A DNA stretch of 64,000 bases from Bradyrhizobium canariense. Its GTDB lineage: Bacteria; Pseudomonadota; Alphaproteobacteria; Rhizobiales; Xanthobacteraceae. The position numbers were made by a program, and so were the translations under genes. Positions 43,205 to 52,597 of this stretch are shown here, piece by piece. The stretch is from the NCBI RefSeq assembly GCF_019402665.1, contig NZ_VSST01000006.1, positions 1-64,000 of the forward strand, read 5' to 3'. The notes under the pieces were generated by a model, which was not told the DNA's origin, did no database searches, and saw nothing but the letters and a program-made list of their open reading frames with translations. How positions within the stretch are numbered: the first letter of the stretch is position 1; each line of letters begins with the position of its first letter.

Positions 43205-43969
43205 TCACTCTCCTACGATCGCACGTACCGCAAAATAGAGGATTGACGGCGCGACCAGGCAACCCAATCCGGTGTGAAATGTCGCCGTCAACGCACCATA
43301 AGGCACCAGACGCCGGTCAGTCGCCGCAAGCCCTCCGGAAACGCCACTGACCGTTCCCATCAAGCCGCCAAACACCATTGCGCTGCGCGGATTATTCAGG
43401 CCGATCATCTTCGCCACAAAGGGGGTACCGATCATGACGATCACTGCCTTGAATACACCGGTCGCAATCGAGAGCGCAATGACCGGTGACGATGCTCCAA
43501 TCGCGGCTCCGGTGACCGGCCCCACAATATAGGTCACCGCGCCGGCACCAATCGTCGTCATCGACACCGCATCGGTATAGCCAAATGCAGCGGCCACGAA
43601 CACGCCGAGAATGAAGGGAACGACCGTTCCCAGTCCAAGCGCGATCGCGCCGATCGCGCCGGCCTTGCGCGCATGGATGACGTCGACCTCGAAGGCCGTG
43701 GCAACGATCGCGAAATCCCGCAGCATCGCGCCTCCCATCAAGCCGATCCCGGTCAGTGCCGGCAGGTCGGCCACACCCTTTTCGCCACCGGTGGCAAGCC
43801 CCCCGAAAAAAGCCAGCGCAAGGCCAAGCATGATCGCGATTGCGGAGGCGTGGATCCGGCCGAAGGTGAGGTATTTCGAGATCGCTCCCGATATCCACAT
43901 CAGGATCCCCACAGCCGCGAAAGCGGTGATCAGCGCATTGGCGGCGAGTACGTGAGACATCATGTTCAT
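43205..43969 (-). CDS. madM: Malonate transporter subunit MadM
   Basis: A 254-residue membrane protein with about eight hydrophobic segments, including ALTGIGLMGGAMLRDFAIVA and TIGAGAVTYIVGPVTGAAIG, typical of MadM. With MadL it forms the two-component sodium- or proton-coupled malonate importer. It overlaps madL by 4 bp and abuts the GntR gene, forming madL-madM-gntR, divergent from the decarboxylase genes. Confidence 0.88.
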   Translation of the reverse strand: MNMMSHVLAANALITAFAAVGILMWISGAISKYLTFGRIHASAIAIMLGLALAFFGGLATGGEKGVADLPALTGIGLMGGAMLRDFAIVATAFEVDVIHARKAGAIGAIALGLGTVVPFILGVFVAAAFGYTDAVSMTTIGAGAVTYIVGPVTGAAIGASSPVIALSIATGVFKAVIVMIGTPFVAKMIGLNNPRSAMVFGGLMGTVSGVSGGLAATDRRLVPYGALTATFHTGLGCLVAPSILYFAVRAIVGE

Positions 43970-44400
43970 CCGATCCTCCCGGACTTGAAGTGGGGCACGT
44001 TGGCCTCAATCAACTCTCGCGCTTCGATCTCGTCCATGGTCTCGACACGGCCGCTCAGTCGGCCGATCAGGGCCACCATCGCGAAACACACCGCGACCGC
44101 GCCGACACCCGCGATGACAACGACCGGTCCGCCTTTGACGGCGGCGACCACGTTCTGCTGCGCCGCCATGGCGACCACGATCGGGATGTAGAAGCTGCCC
44201 CAGAACTCGACGCCGGTCTTGAGCCCGTGACTGAGCTGGCCATGCCGAATCAGCCAAAGCCGGCCCGCGATCAGGAAGATCATCGCGATGCCGACGCCGC
44301 CAACATTGGCCTTTACGCCGAGGGCGGCACCAAGCAGGTCACCGAGCAGGCCGCCGAGAAGGGTGCAGATCGCGAGCAGTGCTACGCCGGAAATGGTCAC
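43966..44400 (-). CDS. madL: Malonate transporter subunit MadL
   Basis: A 144-residue membrane protein with about four hydrophobic segments (LLAICTLLGGLLGDLLGAAL, VGGVGIAMIFLIAGRLWLI, FYIPIVVAMAAQQNVVAAV). It is the small partner of MadM. It is the first gene of the divergent operon, about 80 bp from the nearest of three operator-like repeats. Confidence 0.87.
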   Translation of the reverse strand: MTISGVALLAICTLLGGLLGDLLGAALGVKANVGGVGIAMIFLIAGRLWLIRHGQLSHGLKTGVEFWGSFYIPIVVAMAAQQNVVAAVKGGPVVVIAGVGAVAVCFAMVALIGRLSGRVETMDEIEARELIEANVPHFKSGRIG

Positions 44401-44481
44401 GCCCGCCTCCCCCCAGTGAGAGTGGAAGCAACTCCTGGATATGGACGCCTTGCATGCAATCGCATCTTAGATTCCCTCCTG

Positions 44482-44551
44482 TGTATGCGAATATCCATCG
44501 CTTATGGAATTGTGCATACATTAATTGACAATAGAAGGCAATACGCATACA
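44482..44551. promoter_or_regulatory. Three YGCATACA sites at exact 31-bp spacing (malonate operators)
   Basis: TGTATGCG at 44482-44489 (inverse of CGCATACA), TGCATACA at 44513-44520 and CGCATACA at 44544-44551 begin exactly 31 bp apart, three helical turns. The last two extend to GCATACATTAA. They lie in the divergent gap between madL and mdcA. The best guess is binding of the GntR regulator, whose Acinetobacter counterpart is known to bind a TGTATACA-like palindrome. Confidence 0.68.
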
Positions 44552-44593
44552 TTAAACAGCATCGAAGCCAATTCCGCATGCCAAGGAGCCGAG

Positions 44594-46240
44594 ATGAGCG
44601 ATTGGGGTATGCAAAAGGTCGCCTTGGGCGAGCGCCTCACGGCCGGCCGCCGGTACGCCAAGGGCAAGATCGTCCCGCTTCCGAGCCTGCCTGCGTTTCT
44701 GAAGGCGGTGATCCGGTCAGGCGACCGGGTGTGCCTCGAGGGCGACAATCAGAAGCAGGCCGACATCCTCGCCTCGGCGCTCGCAAACCTCGACCCTGCC
44801 GAGGTTCATGACCTGCACATGGTCCAGTCCGGTGTGGTGCTGCCCGCGCATCTCGACATCTTCGAGAAGGGCATCGCGCGCCGGCTCGACTTCTCCTATT
44901 CCGGCCCGCAGGCGGCGCGCATCGCGAAGATGCTGTTCGGCCGCAAGATCGAGCTCGGTGCCGTCCATACCTACCTGGAGCTGTTCGCCCGCTATTTCAT
45001 CGATCTCACGCCGAACGTTGCGCTGATCGCCGCGGTGAGCGCCGACAAGGACGGCAACCTCTATACCGGACCGAACACCGAAGACACGCCGACTGTCGTG
45101 GAAGCGACGAGCTACAAGAACGGCCTCGTCGTGGCGCAGGTCACCGAGATCGTCGACAAGGTGCCCCGCGTCGACATTCCCGGCGACCTCGTGCATTTCG
45201 TGGTCGAAGCCGGGCGCCCCTTCTATGTCGAACCGCTCTTCACCCGCGATCCCGCCGCCATCACCGAGACCCAGATCCTGACGGCGATGCTGGCCATCAA
45301 GGGCATCTACGCCCCCTATGGCGTGCGCAGACTCAATCACGGTATCGGCTTCAACACCGCCGCAATCGAGCTGCTGCTCCCGACCTATGGCGAGAAACTC
45401 GGTCTCAAGGGCAAGATCTGCACCCACTTCGCGCTCAATCCGCATCCAACGCTGATTCCGGCGATCGAATGCGGCTGGGTCGAGCAGATCCATTGCTTCG
45501 GATCGGAAGTCGGCATGGAGGACTATGTCGCCGCGCGATCGGATATCTTCTTCACGGGACCTGACGGGTCGCTGCGATCCAATCGCGCCTTCTGCCAGAC
45601 CGCGGGCCTCTATGCTTGCGACATGTTCATCGGATCGACGCTCCAGATCGACCTTGTGGGCCACAGCTCGACGGTCACGACCAGCCGCATCGCCGGATTC
45701 GGCGGTGCCCCCAACATGGGATCCGATCCACGGGGCCGCCGCCACCCGAGCGAACCCTGGCTCAAGGCCGGCGCCGAGGCTGCGCCCGACGCCGATGCAG
45801 CGCTGCGCCGCGGCCGCAAGCTGGTGGTGCAGATCGGCGAGACCTTTGGCGAGCGCAACGCCCCGCTGTTCGTCGAGCGGCTGGACGCGCTCGAGCTGGC
45901 GCGCGAGCTCAAGCTCGATCTCGCGCCAGTGATGGTCTATTCCGACGACGTGACCCACATCGTAACCGAGGAAGGTATCGCCAACCTCCTGATGTGCCGC
46001 ACCAAGGACGAGCGCGAGCAGGCGATACGCGGAGTTGCCGGATACACCGGCATCGGCCGGGCCCGCGATCCGAAACTTGTCGAGCAGCTCAGGCAGCGTG
46101 GTGTGATTCAGCGCCCCGAAGATCTCGGCATAGATCCGCTCGACGCCGACCGGAATCTGCTGGCGGCCCGGTCGATCAAGGACCTCATGCTGGCCTCCGG
46201 CAGCCTCTACCGCCCGCCCAGCCGCTTCCGCAATTGGTGA
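44594..46240 (+). CDS. mdcA: Malonate decarboxylase alpha subunit (acetyl-S-ACP:malonate ACP transferase)
   Basis: A 548-residue CoA-transferase-like subunit of the expected length. It swaps malonate for acetate on the acyl-carrier protein. Recognisable stretches are RRLNHGIGFNTAAIELLLP, KICTHFALNPHPTLIPAIE, and VGHSSTVTTSRIAGFGGAPN. The ATG at 44594 with AAGGAG upstream is preferred to an earlier in-frame ATG at 44525 that lies within the operator region. It is the first gene of mdcACDEGBH. Confidence 0.95.
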   Translation: MSDWGMQKVALGERLTAGRRYAKGKIVPLPSLPAFLKAVIRSGDRVCLEGDNQKQADILASALANLDPAEVHDLHMVQSGVVLPAHLDIFEKGIARRLDFSYSGPQAARIAKMLFGRKIELGAVHTYLELFARYFIDLTPNVALIAAVSADKDGNLYTGPNTEDTPTVVEATSYKNGLVVAQVTEIVDKVPRVDIPGDLVHFVVEAGRPFYVEPLFTRDPAAITETQILTAMLAIKGIYAPYGVRRLNHGIGFNTAAIELLLPTYGEKLGLKGKICTHFALNPHPTLIPAIECGWVEQIHCFGSEVGMEDYVAARSDIFFTGPDGSLRSNRAFCQTAGLYACDMFIGSTLQIDLVGHSSTVTTSRIAGFGGAPNMGSDPRGRRHPSEPWLKAGAEAAPDADAALRRGRKLVVQIGETFGERNAPLFVERLDALELARELKLDLAPVMVYSDDVTHIVTEEGIANLLMCRTKDEREQAIRGVAGYTGIGRARDPKLVEQLRQRGVIQRPEDLGIDPLDADRNLLAARSIKDLMLASGSLYRPPSRFRNW

Positions 46241-46250
46241 GGAGTTTTGC

Positions 46251-46568
46251 ATGGAAAAGCTCAGCTTCAGACTGTCTTCCCCGAGCAGCGCCAGCGGCAC
46301 TCGCCCGCAGGCGATCGTCGGCGTCGTCGCGTCCGGCAATCTCGAGGTCCTGCTGGAACGGACCTCGCCCCCCGATGTCTGCACCATCGAGATCGCTACG
46401 GCCGCGCATGGCTTCGGCATGGTGTGGGATGCCGTGGTCCGCGACTTCGTCGCCCGCCGGTCGGCGGGTGGCTTGCGCATTTCCATCAATGACGGCGGAG
46501 CCCGGCCCGACACTGTCGCGCTGCGGCTCGCACAGGGCGTCCGCAAGATCGAGGAGCCGGAACGATGA
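46251..46568 (+). CDS. mdcC: Malonate decarboxylase acyl-carrier protein (delta subunit)
   Basis: A 105-residue carrier that holds the 2'-(5''-phosphoribosyl)-3'-dephospho-CoA arm on a Ser near the N-terminal third (GVVASGNLEVLLE). Length and position match MdcC. ATG at 46251 with a GAGGAG site, 10 bp after mdcA; it overlaps mdcD by 4 bp. Confidence 0.92.
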   Translation: MEKLSFRLSSPSSASGTRPQAIVGVVASGNLEVLLERTSPPDVCTIEIATAAHGFGMVWDAVVRDFVARRSAGGLRISINDGGARPDTVALRLAQGVRKIEEPER

Positions 46569-47479
46569 CAGCCGCCACAGCCAACAATGTTTCGCTGAGC
46601 TGGTATGAGGCTAGCGCCCGGCAGCGCATCGATGCTCTCGTCGATGCCGGCAGCTTTTCCGAGTTCATCGGTCCCGAGCTGCGGGAGACCAGTCCGCATC
46701 TTTCGATCTTCGATCTGCCCGAGCAGTTCGACGACGGCATCGTCATCGGCTGCGGTCGCGTGAACGGTTCGTCCGTGCTGGTTGCCGCGCAGGAGGGACG
46801 CTTCATGGGCGGCGCCTTCGGTGAAGTCCACGGCGCGAAACTCACCGGGCTGCTGCGCGCGGCGTGCACGCTCAAGCAGAACGTGCTGATCCTGTTCGAC
46901 ACCGGCGGCGTGCGCCTTCAGGAGGCCAATGCCGGCGAGCTCGCGATCGCCGAGATCATGCGGGCTATCGTCGCGGCGCGGCGCGCGGGCATCAGCGTCA
47001 TCGGGCTGATCGGTGGACGCGCTGGATGCTACGGCGGCGGCAGCCTGATCGCCGGCACCTGCTCGCGCCTGATCGTGTCGGAGCAGGGGCGGATCAGCGT
47101 CAGCGGCCCCGAGGTGATCGAGACCAACAGGGGGATCGAGGAGTTCGACTCGCGCGACCGCGCGCTGGTCTGGCGCACGATGGGCGGCAAGCATCGCTAC
47201 CTGATCGGCGGCGCCGACATGTTCGTCGACGACGAAGCGTCGGCATTCCGTCTGGCCGCAATCGATGCGCTCGAGTTCAGGCGACGATGGGACCTAGCTG
47301 TTCTCAAGGCGGAGCAGAAGCGCCTCGAGCGGCGGCTACAGCGTTTCGGCGACGCTGAGGATGCCGTCGATATCTGGCAGGTACTCGGCCTCAACGAGCC
47401 GACAAATATCCCCGCGCTTCCAACGGACGTGTTCCTTCGCGCGGCAGGCAACAGGGAGAACGCCGATGACGCTCGATGA
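46565..47479 (+). CDS. mdcD: Malonate decarboxylase beta subunit
   Basis: A 304-residue carboxyltransferase-fold subunit with SWYEASARQRIDALVDAGSF, FDTGGVRLQEANAGE and GGRAGCYGGGSLIAGTCS (oxyanion-hole glycines). With the gamma subunit it decarboxylates malonyl-S-ACP to acetyl-S-ACP and CO2. It overlaps mdcC by 4 bp and mdcE by 14 bp. Confidence 0.94.
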   Translation: MTAATANNVSLSWYEASARQRIDALVDAGSFSEFIGPELRETSPHLSIFDLPEQFDDGIVIGCGRVNGSSVLVAAQEGRFMGGAFGEVHGAKLTGLLRAACTLKQNVLILFDTGGVRLQEANAGELAIAEIMRAIVAARRAGISVIGLIGGRAGCYGGGSLIAGTCSRLIVSEQGRISVSGPEVIETNRGIEEFDSRDRALVWRTMGGKHRYLIGGADMFVDDEASAFRLAAIDALEFRRRWDLAVLKAEQKRLERRLQRFGDAEDAVDIWQVLGLNEPTNIPALPTDVFLRAAGNRENADDAR

Positions 47480-48206
47480 CATCCTGGCTGGCCTCTTCCC
47501 GAACGGCAGCAAGATCGAGGTGATCGGCGCGATGATCGCCGGAAAGGCCACAATGGCCGATGGAAAGCCGATCCATGTGCTCGGCATCATTCAAGGTCAG
47601 AACCTTGGCGTCGACGAAGCGATCGTGCTCGCAGGGCATGTGATCGAGATCATCGGATCGCATGACCGGGCCCCGATCCTGGTCTTGGTGGATTCCGCCA
47701 GCCAGCGCATGAGCCGGCGCGACGAGCTGCTCGGCCTCAACGAGTACCTGTCGCATCTCGCCAAGTCCCTGCTGCTGGCGGAGGCAGAAGGTCACCGCAC
47801 CGTCGGCCTGCTCTACGGCGGCAGCGCGGCCGGCGCATTCATCGCGACGGCGCTGGCCGCCGGCACGCTGGTGGCGCTTCCCGGCGCTCATCCCGCCGTG
47901 ATGGATCTGCCGTCGATGGCGCGGGTCACCAAGCTTCCGATCGAGGTTTTGAAGGCCAAGGCGGAAGCGACGCCGGTATTCGCTCCCGGGCTCGACAACA
48001 TGGTTCGCACCGGCGGCATTCAAATTATCTGGGACGAAACTGCGCCGTTGGCGCCGCAGCTTGCGGCCGTGCTGGAACGGCCGGCAGGACGGGATGATCG
48101 GGACCGGCTCGGCGCCGAACGAGGTGGACGTCGGAAGGCGGTCGATATCGCCGACCGGGTCGTCGCAATGGCGACGAGCTCATCTCGGGAGCTGCGCCAT
48201 GGCTGA
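47466..48206 (+). CDS. mdcE: Malonate decarboxylase gamma subunit
   Basis: A 246-residue partner of MdcD, also crotonase/carboxyltransferase fold, with VLVDSASQRMSRRDELLGLN and LYGGSAAGAFIATALAAG. The ATG at 47466 (MTLDDILAGLFP) is the canonical start and lies inside the end of mdcD. It overlaps mdcG by 8 bp. Confidence 0.93.
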   Translation: MTLDDILAGLFPNGSKIEVIGAMIAGKATMADGKPIHVLGIIQGQNLGVDEAIVLAGHVIEIIGSHDRAPILVLVDSASQRMSRRDELLGLNEYLSHLAKSLLLAEAEGHRTVGLLYGGSAAGAFIATALAAGTLVALPGAHPAVMDLPSMARVTKLPIEVLKAKAEATPVFAPGLDNMVRTGGIQIIWDETAPLAPQLAAVLERPAGRDDRDRLGAERGGRRKAVDIADRVVAMATSSSRELRHG

Positions 48207-48846
48207 TCCTCTCGAACGCCATACGATGGTGAAGACTTCCCCGGCAGCCTGGACCGCAGTGATGGTACGGCACCCGGAGTTGGCCGAGCATGTGATCGTC
48301 GAAGGCTGGGCGCGCGCCGGCCGTCCGCTCGTCGTGCGGCGGTCGGGCTGCAGCGATCCCGCGGGAACGATTCCGCTCGGAATGCCGCTGCCGCCCTCTC
48401 ACGGCAAGCGGCGCATCGCGGTCGCGCTCGATCCCGGCGAGATCATCGAACAGAAGCCGCCTCCCTTGCTGGCCGACGCGGCCGCGTCCGCCCCGTCGGC
48501 GTGGCAGGACACGATCGACCGCCTTCTGGGACTTTATCCGGAGACCCGGACGTTCGGCAGCTTGGCTTGGCAACATCTCACCGGCCTGCCCTATCTTTCA
48601 GATCAGTCGGACCTCGACCTGCTGTGGCCCGCACTGCCACCCGAGCAGGCGAGCACCCTGCCCTTCGAGATCGCCGGCATTGCGCACCTGGCGCCGATGC
48701 GGTTGGACGGAGAGATCATCTGTGCCGCAGGCGGCGTGCAATGGCGTGAACTGACAGGCGCGAACGCGGACGAAGTTCTCGTGAAGCGGCACAGCGGTGT
48801 CCACAGCATGACTAGAGCCGCTTTTCTCGCAGGCAGGACGCCATGA
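48199..48846 (+). CDS. mdcG: Phosphoribosyl-dephospho-CoA transferase (holo-ACP synthase) MdcG
   Basis: A 215-residue nucleotidyltransferase that attaches the prosthetic group to MdcC. The metal-binding Asp pair lies in YLSDQSDLDLLW, and RTFGSLAWQHLTGLPY precedes it. The ATG at 48199 is inside the mdcE end; the stop overlaps mdcB (ATGA). Confidence 0.92.
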   Translation: MADPLERHTMVKTSPAAWTAVMVRHPELAEHVIVEGWARAGRPLVVRRSGCSDPAGTIPLGMPLPPSHGKRRIAVALDPGEIIEQKPPPLLADAAASAPSAWQDTIDRLLGLYPETRTFGSLAWQHLTGLPYLSDQSDLDLLWPALPPEQASTLPFEIAGIAHLAPMRLDGEIICAAGGVQWRELTGANADEVLVKRHSGVHSMTRAAFLAGRTP

Positions 48847-49691
48847 CTATTTCGCTGAGATGGCAATCACAGCCGGGCCGCGAGCTCCATGCTGAGCGGA
48901 TCGGTGATCTCGCATCGCTTTGCCTCAAGCTCGAGGTTGCAACGCATCCGAAGCCGGGGCTCGTCAGCCAGATCGACAACGGCGCACACAGCGACATGGA
49001 CGCCGAGCTGCTGTGCCGAAGCGCCGATACCTTGGCGCCTTTCTTCAGCGGTCTGGCAGCGGCAGGCGCCGAGGGCGCCGGCATGAGCCGGCTGCGCGCG
49101 ATCGGGGTCGCCGCCGAGCGCGCCATGCTCGCGGCGACGGCAGGTGTGAACACGCACCGGGGCGCGATCTTCGGACTAGGCCTGCTCTGCGCCGCGGCCG
49201 GCTTTCGCGGCGCGCTCGGCCTTCGCAAATCGCTCGGTGGGTTGGTGTCGCAACGTTGGGGCGACGACATCCTGTCCGGCCCCGTATCGCTGCGCAGCCA
49301 TGGCGCCGTGGCCGCCCGGCGCTACGGCGCCGGCGGCGCCAGGGCGGAAGCGGCCGATGGCTTTCCGTCGGTCTATGACATCGCACTGCCCGCGTTGCGC
49401 GCGGCGCGGACGCGCGCACCTGACGATGAGGAAGCGGTGCGCATTCAGGCATGTATGACGCTCATCGCCAATGTTGCCGACACCAACTTGCTCCATCGGG
49501 GCGGACCCGAGGGATTGCGCTTCGCGCAAGCCAGCGCATCGGCATTCCTCTCCGCTGGAGGCGTCGGGTCTGCGGAGTGGCGCGCGCGCGCCGTCGATAT
49601 TCATCACGCGTTCGTGGCGCGCAATCTCAGCCCGGGCGGCTCGGCGGATCTGCTTGCGATGACCCTGTTTGTCGATCGGCTGGAGCGCTGA
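48843..49691 (+). CDS. mdcB: Triphosphoribosyl-dephospho-CoA synthase MdcB
   Basis: A 282-residue CitG/MdcB family enzyme that makes the prosthetic-group precursor from ATP and dephospho-CoA. Motifs: EVATHPKPGLVSQIDNGAHS, GVNTHRGAIFGLG and VADTNLLHRGG. Overlaps mdcG by 4 bp and mdcH by 1 bp (TGATG). Confidence 0.93.
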   Translation: MTISLRWQSQPGRELHAERIGDLASLCLKLEVATHPKPGLVSQIDNGAHSDMDAELLCRSADTLAPFFSGLAAAGAEGAGMSRLRAIGVAAERAMLAATAGVNTHRGAIFGLGLLCAAAGFRGALGLRKSLGGLVSQRWGDDILSGPVSLRSHGAVAARRYGAGGARAEAADGFPSVYDIALPALRAARTRAPDDEEAVRIQACMTLIANVADTNLLHRGGPEGLRFAQASASAFLSAGGVGSAEWRARAVDIHHAFVARNLSPGGSADLLAMTLFVDRLER

Positions 49692-50611
49692 TGCTTGCAC
49701 TGCTCTGCGGCGGACAAGGTACGCTTTCGGACAAGACCTTCGATCTGGTCGCGGGTCAGCCTGCCGCAGAGCCGGTCTTTGCTGCGGCGACCGCCTGTCT
49801 CGGCGAGGATCCCCGGAAGCTGGTCAGGACGCAAGGCAGCGACGAACTGTCCGCCAACCATGTCAGCCAGATCCTGACCGTCACATCGGCGCTGGCGATC
49901 CACGGCTGCATTGCCGACCTGTTGACCGGGCAAACTGCCGTCACGGGTTACAGCGTCGGCGAGATGGCGGCCTGGAGCATTGCCGGAATATGGGCGGTCG
50001 ACGAAACCTTGCGGCTGACGGATCTCCGCGCGCAGCTGATGGACCGTGTGGCCGGACCGGGCGGTCGCCTCGGCTATGTACGCGGCCTCGATCAGGCCGC
50101 GCTCGAACCTCTGCTCGGAACCTATCGCTGCGAGATCGCGATCAGGAATCCCGATCGTCTCATCGTAGTCGGGGGCTCTGAGCAGGACGTGATCGATCTC
50201 TGCCAGGAGGCAGTTCGACGGGGCGCCGTGCGCAGCGGTCTTCTCGCAGTGAAGATCGCTTCCCACACCTCACGGCTCGCGAGAGCCTGCAAACCCTTGC
50301 AAGAGGCGCTCGACGCCAGCAGGCGCGTTCCGATCGCAAGCGGGCGAATCCTGCTCGCGGGAGGCGACGGCGAGCGCATCTTGTCGGCAAGCGATGCGAC
50401 AGTGAAGCTTGCCTGCCAGGTCGCACAGTTCATTGACTGGGAAGCGACTCTGGAAGCCCTCGCAGAGCTGGGAACCACCAGGGTGCTGGACCTCGGTCCG
50501 GGACATGCGCTCGCCGAAATGATGCAGGCCTTCCGTCCCGAATTGCGCTGCTACGCGGCCGATGGATTTCGCACCATAGAGGGCCTGCGCCACTGGGTTG
50601 CCTCCGAATAG
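49691..50611 (+). CDS. mdcH: Malonyl-CoA:ACP transacylase MdcH
   Basis: A 306-residue transacylase with the active-site GYSVGEMAAW (GxSxG nucleophile), an N-terminal LLCGGQGT oxyanion loop, and the His in KIASHTSRL. It primes the carrier with malonyl groups so that the decarboxylase can enter its cycle. Last gene of the operon. Confidence 0.92.
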   Translation: MLALLCGGQGTLSDKTFDLVAGQPAAEPVFAAATACLGEDPRKLVRTQGSDELSANHVSQILTVTSALAIHGCIADLLTGQTAVTGYSVGEMAAWSIAGIWAVDETLRLTDLRAQLMDRVAGPGGRLGYVRGLDQAALEPLLGTYRCEIAIRNPDRLIVVGGSEQDVIDLCQEAVRRGAVRSGLLAVKIASHTSRLARACKPLQEALDASRRVPIASGRILLAGGDGERILSASDATVKLACQVAQFIDWEATLEALAELGTTRVLDLGPGHALAEMMQAFRPELRCYAADGFRTIEGLRHWVASE

Positions 50612-51105
50612 CTTTCCGCTACAACGCGTCGTCCAGGCTATCGAACAATTCCTCGGGCCTGTGGAACGGTGAATCCCGCATCGGACGGTGTAGACGACGC
50701 GATCGCCATCGCGTTGCAGCGACCGTCCTCGGGGTTTCCGCAAGCGCCGGGCCAAGAACTGAAATCCCGGGAGAGCTGCCGACGCAAGCTCGGAAGTCTG
50801 GTCGCGGATCACGGGCCTAATGCCGAATCCGCCGCACTTGGATTTATCAAGGCGATTTCTTCCGGAGCTGGCCGCTCTCCAGCCGATCCGATATTTATTC
50901 GTACGCTAACGCCATCGGCCGAGAAGTAACACGGTCGGCGAGGAGACCAGCTTCGGTTCCGCATTCCTTGGCCGCTCCGCTAAATCGGTTAGAGCATCCG
51001 GGTCGATCGCTATGGGGACTGCCGATCTGTCCCCGCCATCGTGCGCGGCATCGGGCAGCACCAGCGCCATTACCCAAATGCGAGCGGATATACACGCCTT
51101 GCTTT
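50612..51105. other. Intergenic region after mdcH, no gene seen
   Basis: About 490 bp without a supported gene. Frames are short, overlap each other on both strands and have no domain. No clear terminator hairpin with a T-run was found. Confidence 0.45.
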
Positions 51106-51125
51106 AATACGGATCGTATCGTATT
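51106..51125. promoter_or_regulatory. TetR-type operator upstream of the TetR gene (site 1)
   Basis: AATACGGATCGTATCGTATT has perfect 6-bp arms AATACG/CGTATT and also an inner repeat ATACG-GAT-CGTAT. It lies 86 bp before the TetR start. The core TACGGATCGT recurs exactly at 53927-53936. Confidence 0.65.
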
Positions 51126-51211
51126 GACACGTGGAAATAGTGTTGGATCTGGGCCTTCGAAGCTACGGAGACCAACTGGCTCCATTTTGATTCAACCGCT
51201 CAGAACCTTCA

Positions 51212-51904
51212 ATGGCATTAATCCAACCGAAACGCGCATCGAGGAAACCTGTCACTGAAGCAGAGATAAATTCTCAAGGGTCCGACGCCTCTGATCCGAG
51301 GCCCGCCGGACGACCGCGCGATCTCGCCTCGCGGCGATCGATCCTGTCGGCGACGATGAGCCTGCTCCAGACCATGTCGGTCACAGACCTTGCGATCGAA
51401 GCGGTTGCGCGGGAGGCGCGCGTTTCGAAGGCCACGATTTATCGATGGTGGGACGGCAAGGGCGCACTCGTGATCGACGCGTTCATGGAATCCCATTTCA
51501 GCAACACGCCCATGCCGACCGCAGTCGATCCGCGGACTGCCCTCAAACGACATCTCACCTCACTCGTACAATATTTCAGTGGGCGCGCCGGGAAGCTGGT
51601 CGTGCAGATCCTGAGCGAAGGCCACAACAACAATGCACTTCTCGCCGACTTTAACGAACGATTCTCCAAGAACCGGCGGCGCCTCGTGCAGGAGACTTTT
51701 CAGCGAGGACAGCGGGAGGGCTTGTTCAGAATCGATGTCGATGCGGCATGGGCAGTCGAGATGCTTTATTCGCCGATCTACCGCCGACTGATCTTTGGCC
51801 AGCCGCTCGACGATGAGTTCGTCGGCCTGCTCTGCAAGAGCGTGGATTCCCTATTCTCCACTGACACGAAACCAAAGGCGCCGCAGCCGGGCCCGAAGAA
51901 GTAG
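51212..51904 (+). CDS. TetR-family regulator
   Basis: A 230-residue protein. A disordered N-terminal tail of about 35 residues precedes the HTH (VTDLAIEAVAREARVSKATI, then YRWWDGKGALVID), and the C-terminal domain has the TetR_C_11-like layout (RKNRRRLVQETFQRG region). A palindromic operator lies upstream, and related sites precede the MFS gene and the cupin gene, so it probably controls the 52.6-57.9 kb genes. Confidence 0.82.
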   Translation: MALIQPKRASRKPVTEAEINSQGSDASDPRPAGRPRDLASRRSILSATMSLLQTMSVTDLAIEAVAREARVSKATIYRWWDGKGALVIDAFMESHFSNTPMPTAVDPRTALKRHLTSLVQYFSGRAGKLVVQILSEGHNNNALLADFNERFSKNRRRLVQETFQRGQREGLFRIDVDAAWAVEMLYSPIYRRLIFGQPLDDEFVGLLCKSVDSLFSTDTKPKAPQPGPKK

Positions 51905-52597
51905 CGTCTCGCCATCGGCGACGGCACGCACGCGGTGCGTGGAAACACGGGCGATGCTTCCAGCATCCGGGCGCGGCTGATAGGCTGGGGAAAGAGCGGA
52001 TTGACGGAGGAAGTCATGAGGCAGGCTGTGCTCCCGCCGGATCAGGTGAGAACGACGTTGCCTCCGCGGTGCTCTCGATCGCACGCCCGGCATTCCAGCA
52101 AACCCTGCTCGACACATCGCGACACATAGCCGGTATCGGTCACTGTATGGTCTTTGCCTTGGCCGACGGGTTGTCCGCGCTGTGTTCTTGATGTCGACAA
52201 CATCTCCTCCTGTCGATAGCGTCGCGCGATTCCGGCTCGACCGGCTTCCACCTGCGTGGGAGGCTCGAACTTGCGTTCTGGATCATGTCTGAAGCTTGTT
52301 CCCGATCATGATGCTTGCACGCTGCAAGCGTGTGCCACTGGATCGCAAGCCGCACAGCAACACATTGTTCAAATCGTGGTAACTTCTTCAGTCCCTCTTG
52401 GCCGAACTCGACACCGATGCCGGACTGCTTGACCCGCCGAACGGTGCGTTCGGCGTGGCGCACGATGAAAAGCTCGTCATTACCGTCGATCGCGTTGTGT
52501 CTGATAGGGGAGTCCCGACCAACTCTTCGGCTTGATGCGGTCTTCCATCGGGATCACGCCCAAGCCGATCTTGATCTTCGGCGTGCCCGTACGGAAA
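51905..52597. other. Intergenic region, no gene seen
   Basis: About 690 bp between the TetR gene and the convergent MFS gene. A minus-strand frame (52140-52463) is open but has no domain or good start, and nothing else is supported. The length is unusual beside the dense operons around it and may be decayed coding sequence. Confidence 0.45.

Noticed and set aside
44717..47194. 825-codon open frame on the minus strand across mdcA-mdcD
   Set aside because: It is antisense to clearly recognisable mdcA, mdcC and mdcD. Long antisense frames are common in GC-rich genes, and the predicted protein has no domain.
52140..52463. 107-codon minus-strand frame in the gap after the TetR gene
   Set aside because: No convincing ribosome-binding site, no recognisable domain, and composition unlike neighbouring proteins.
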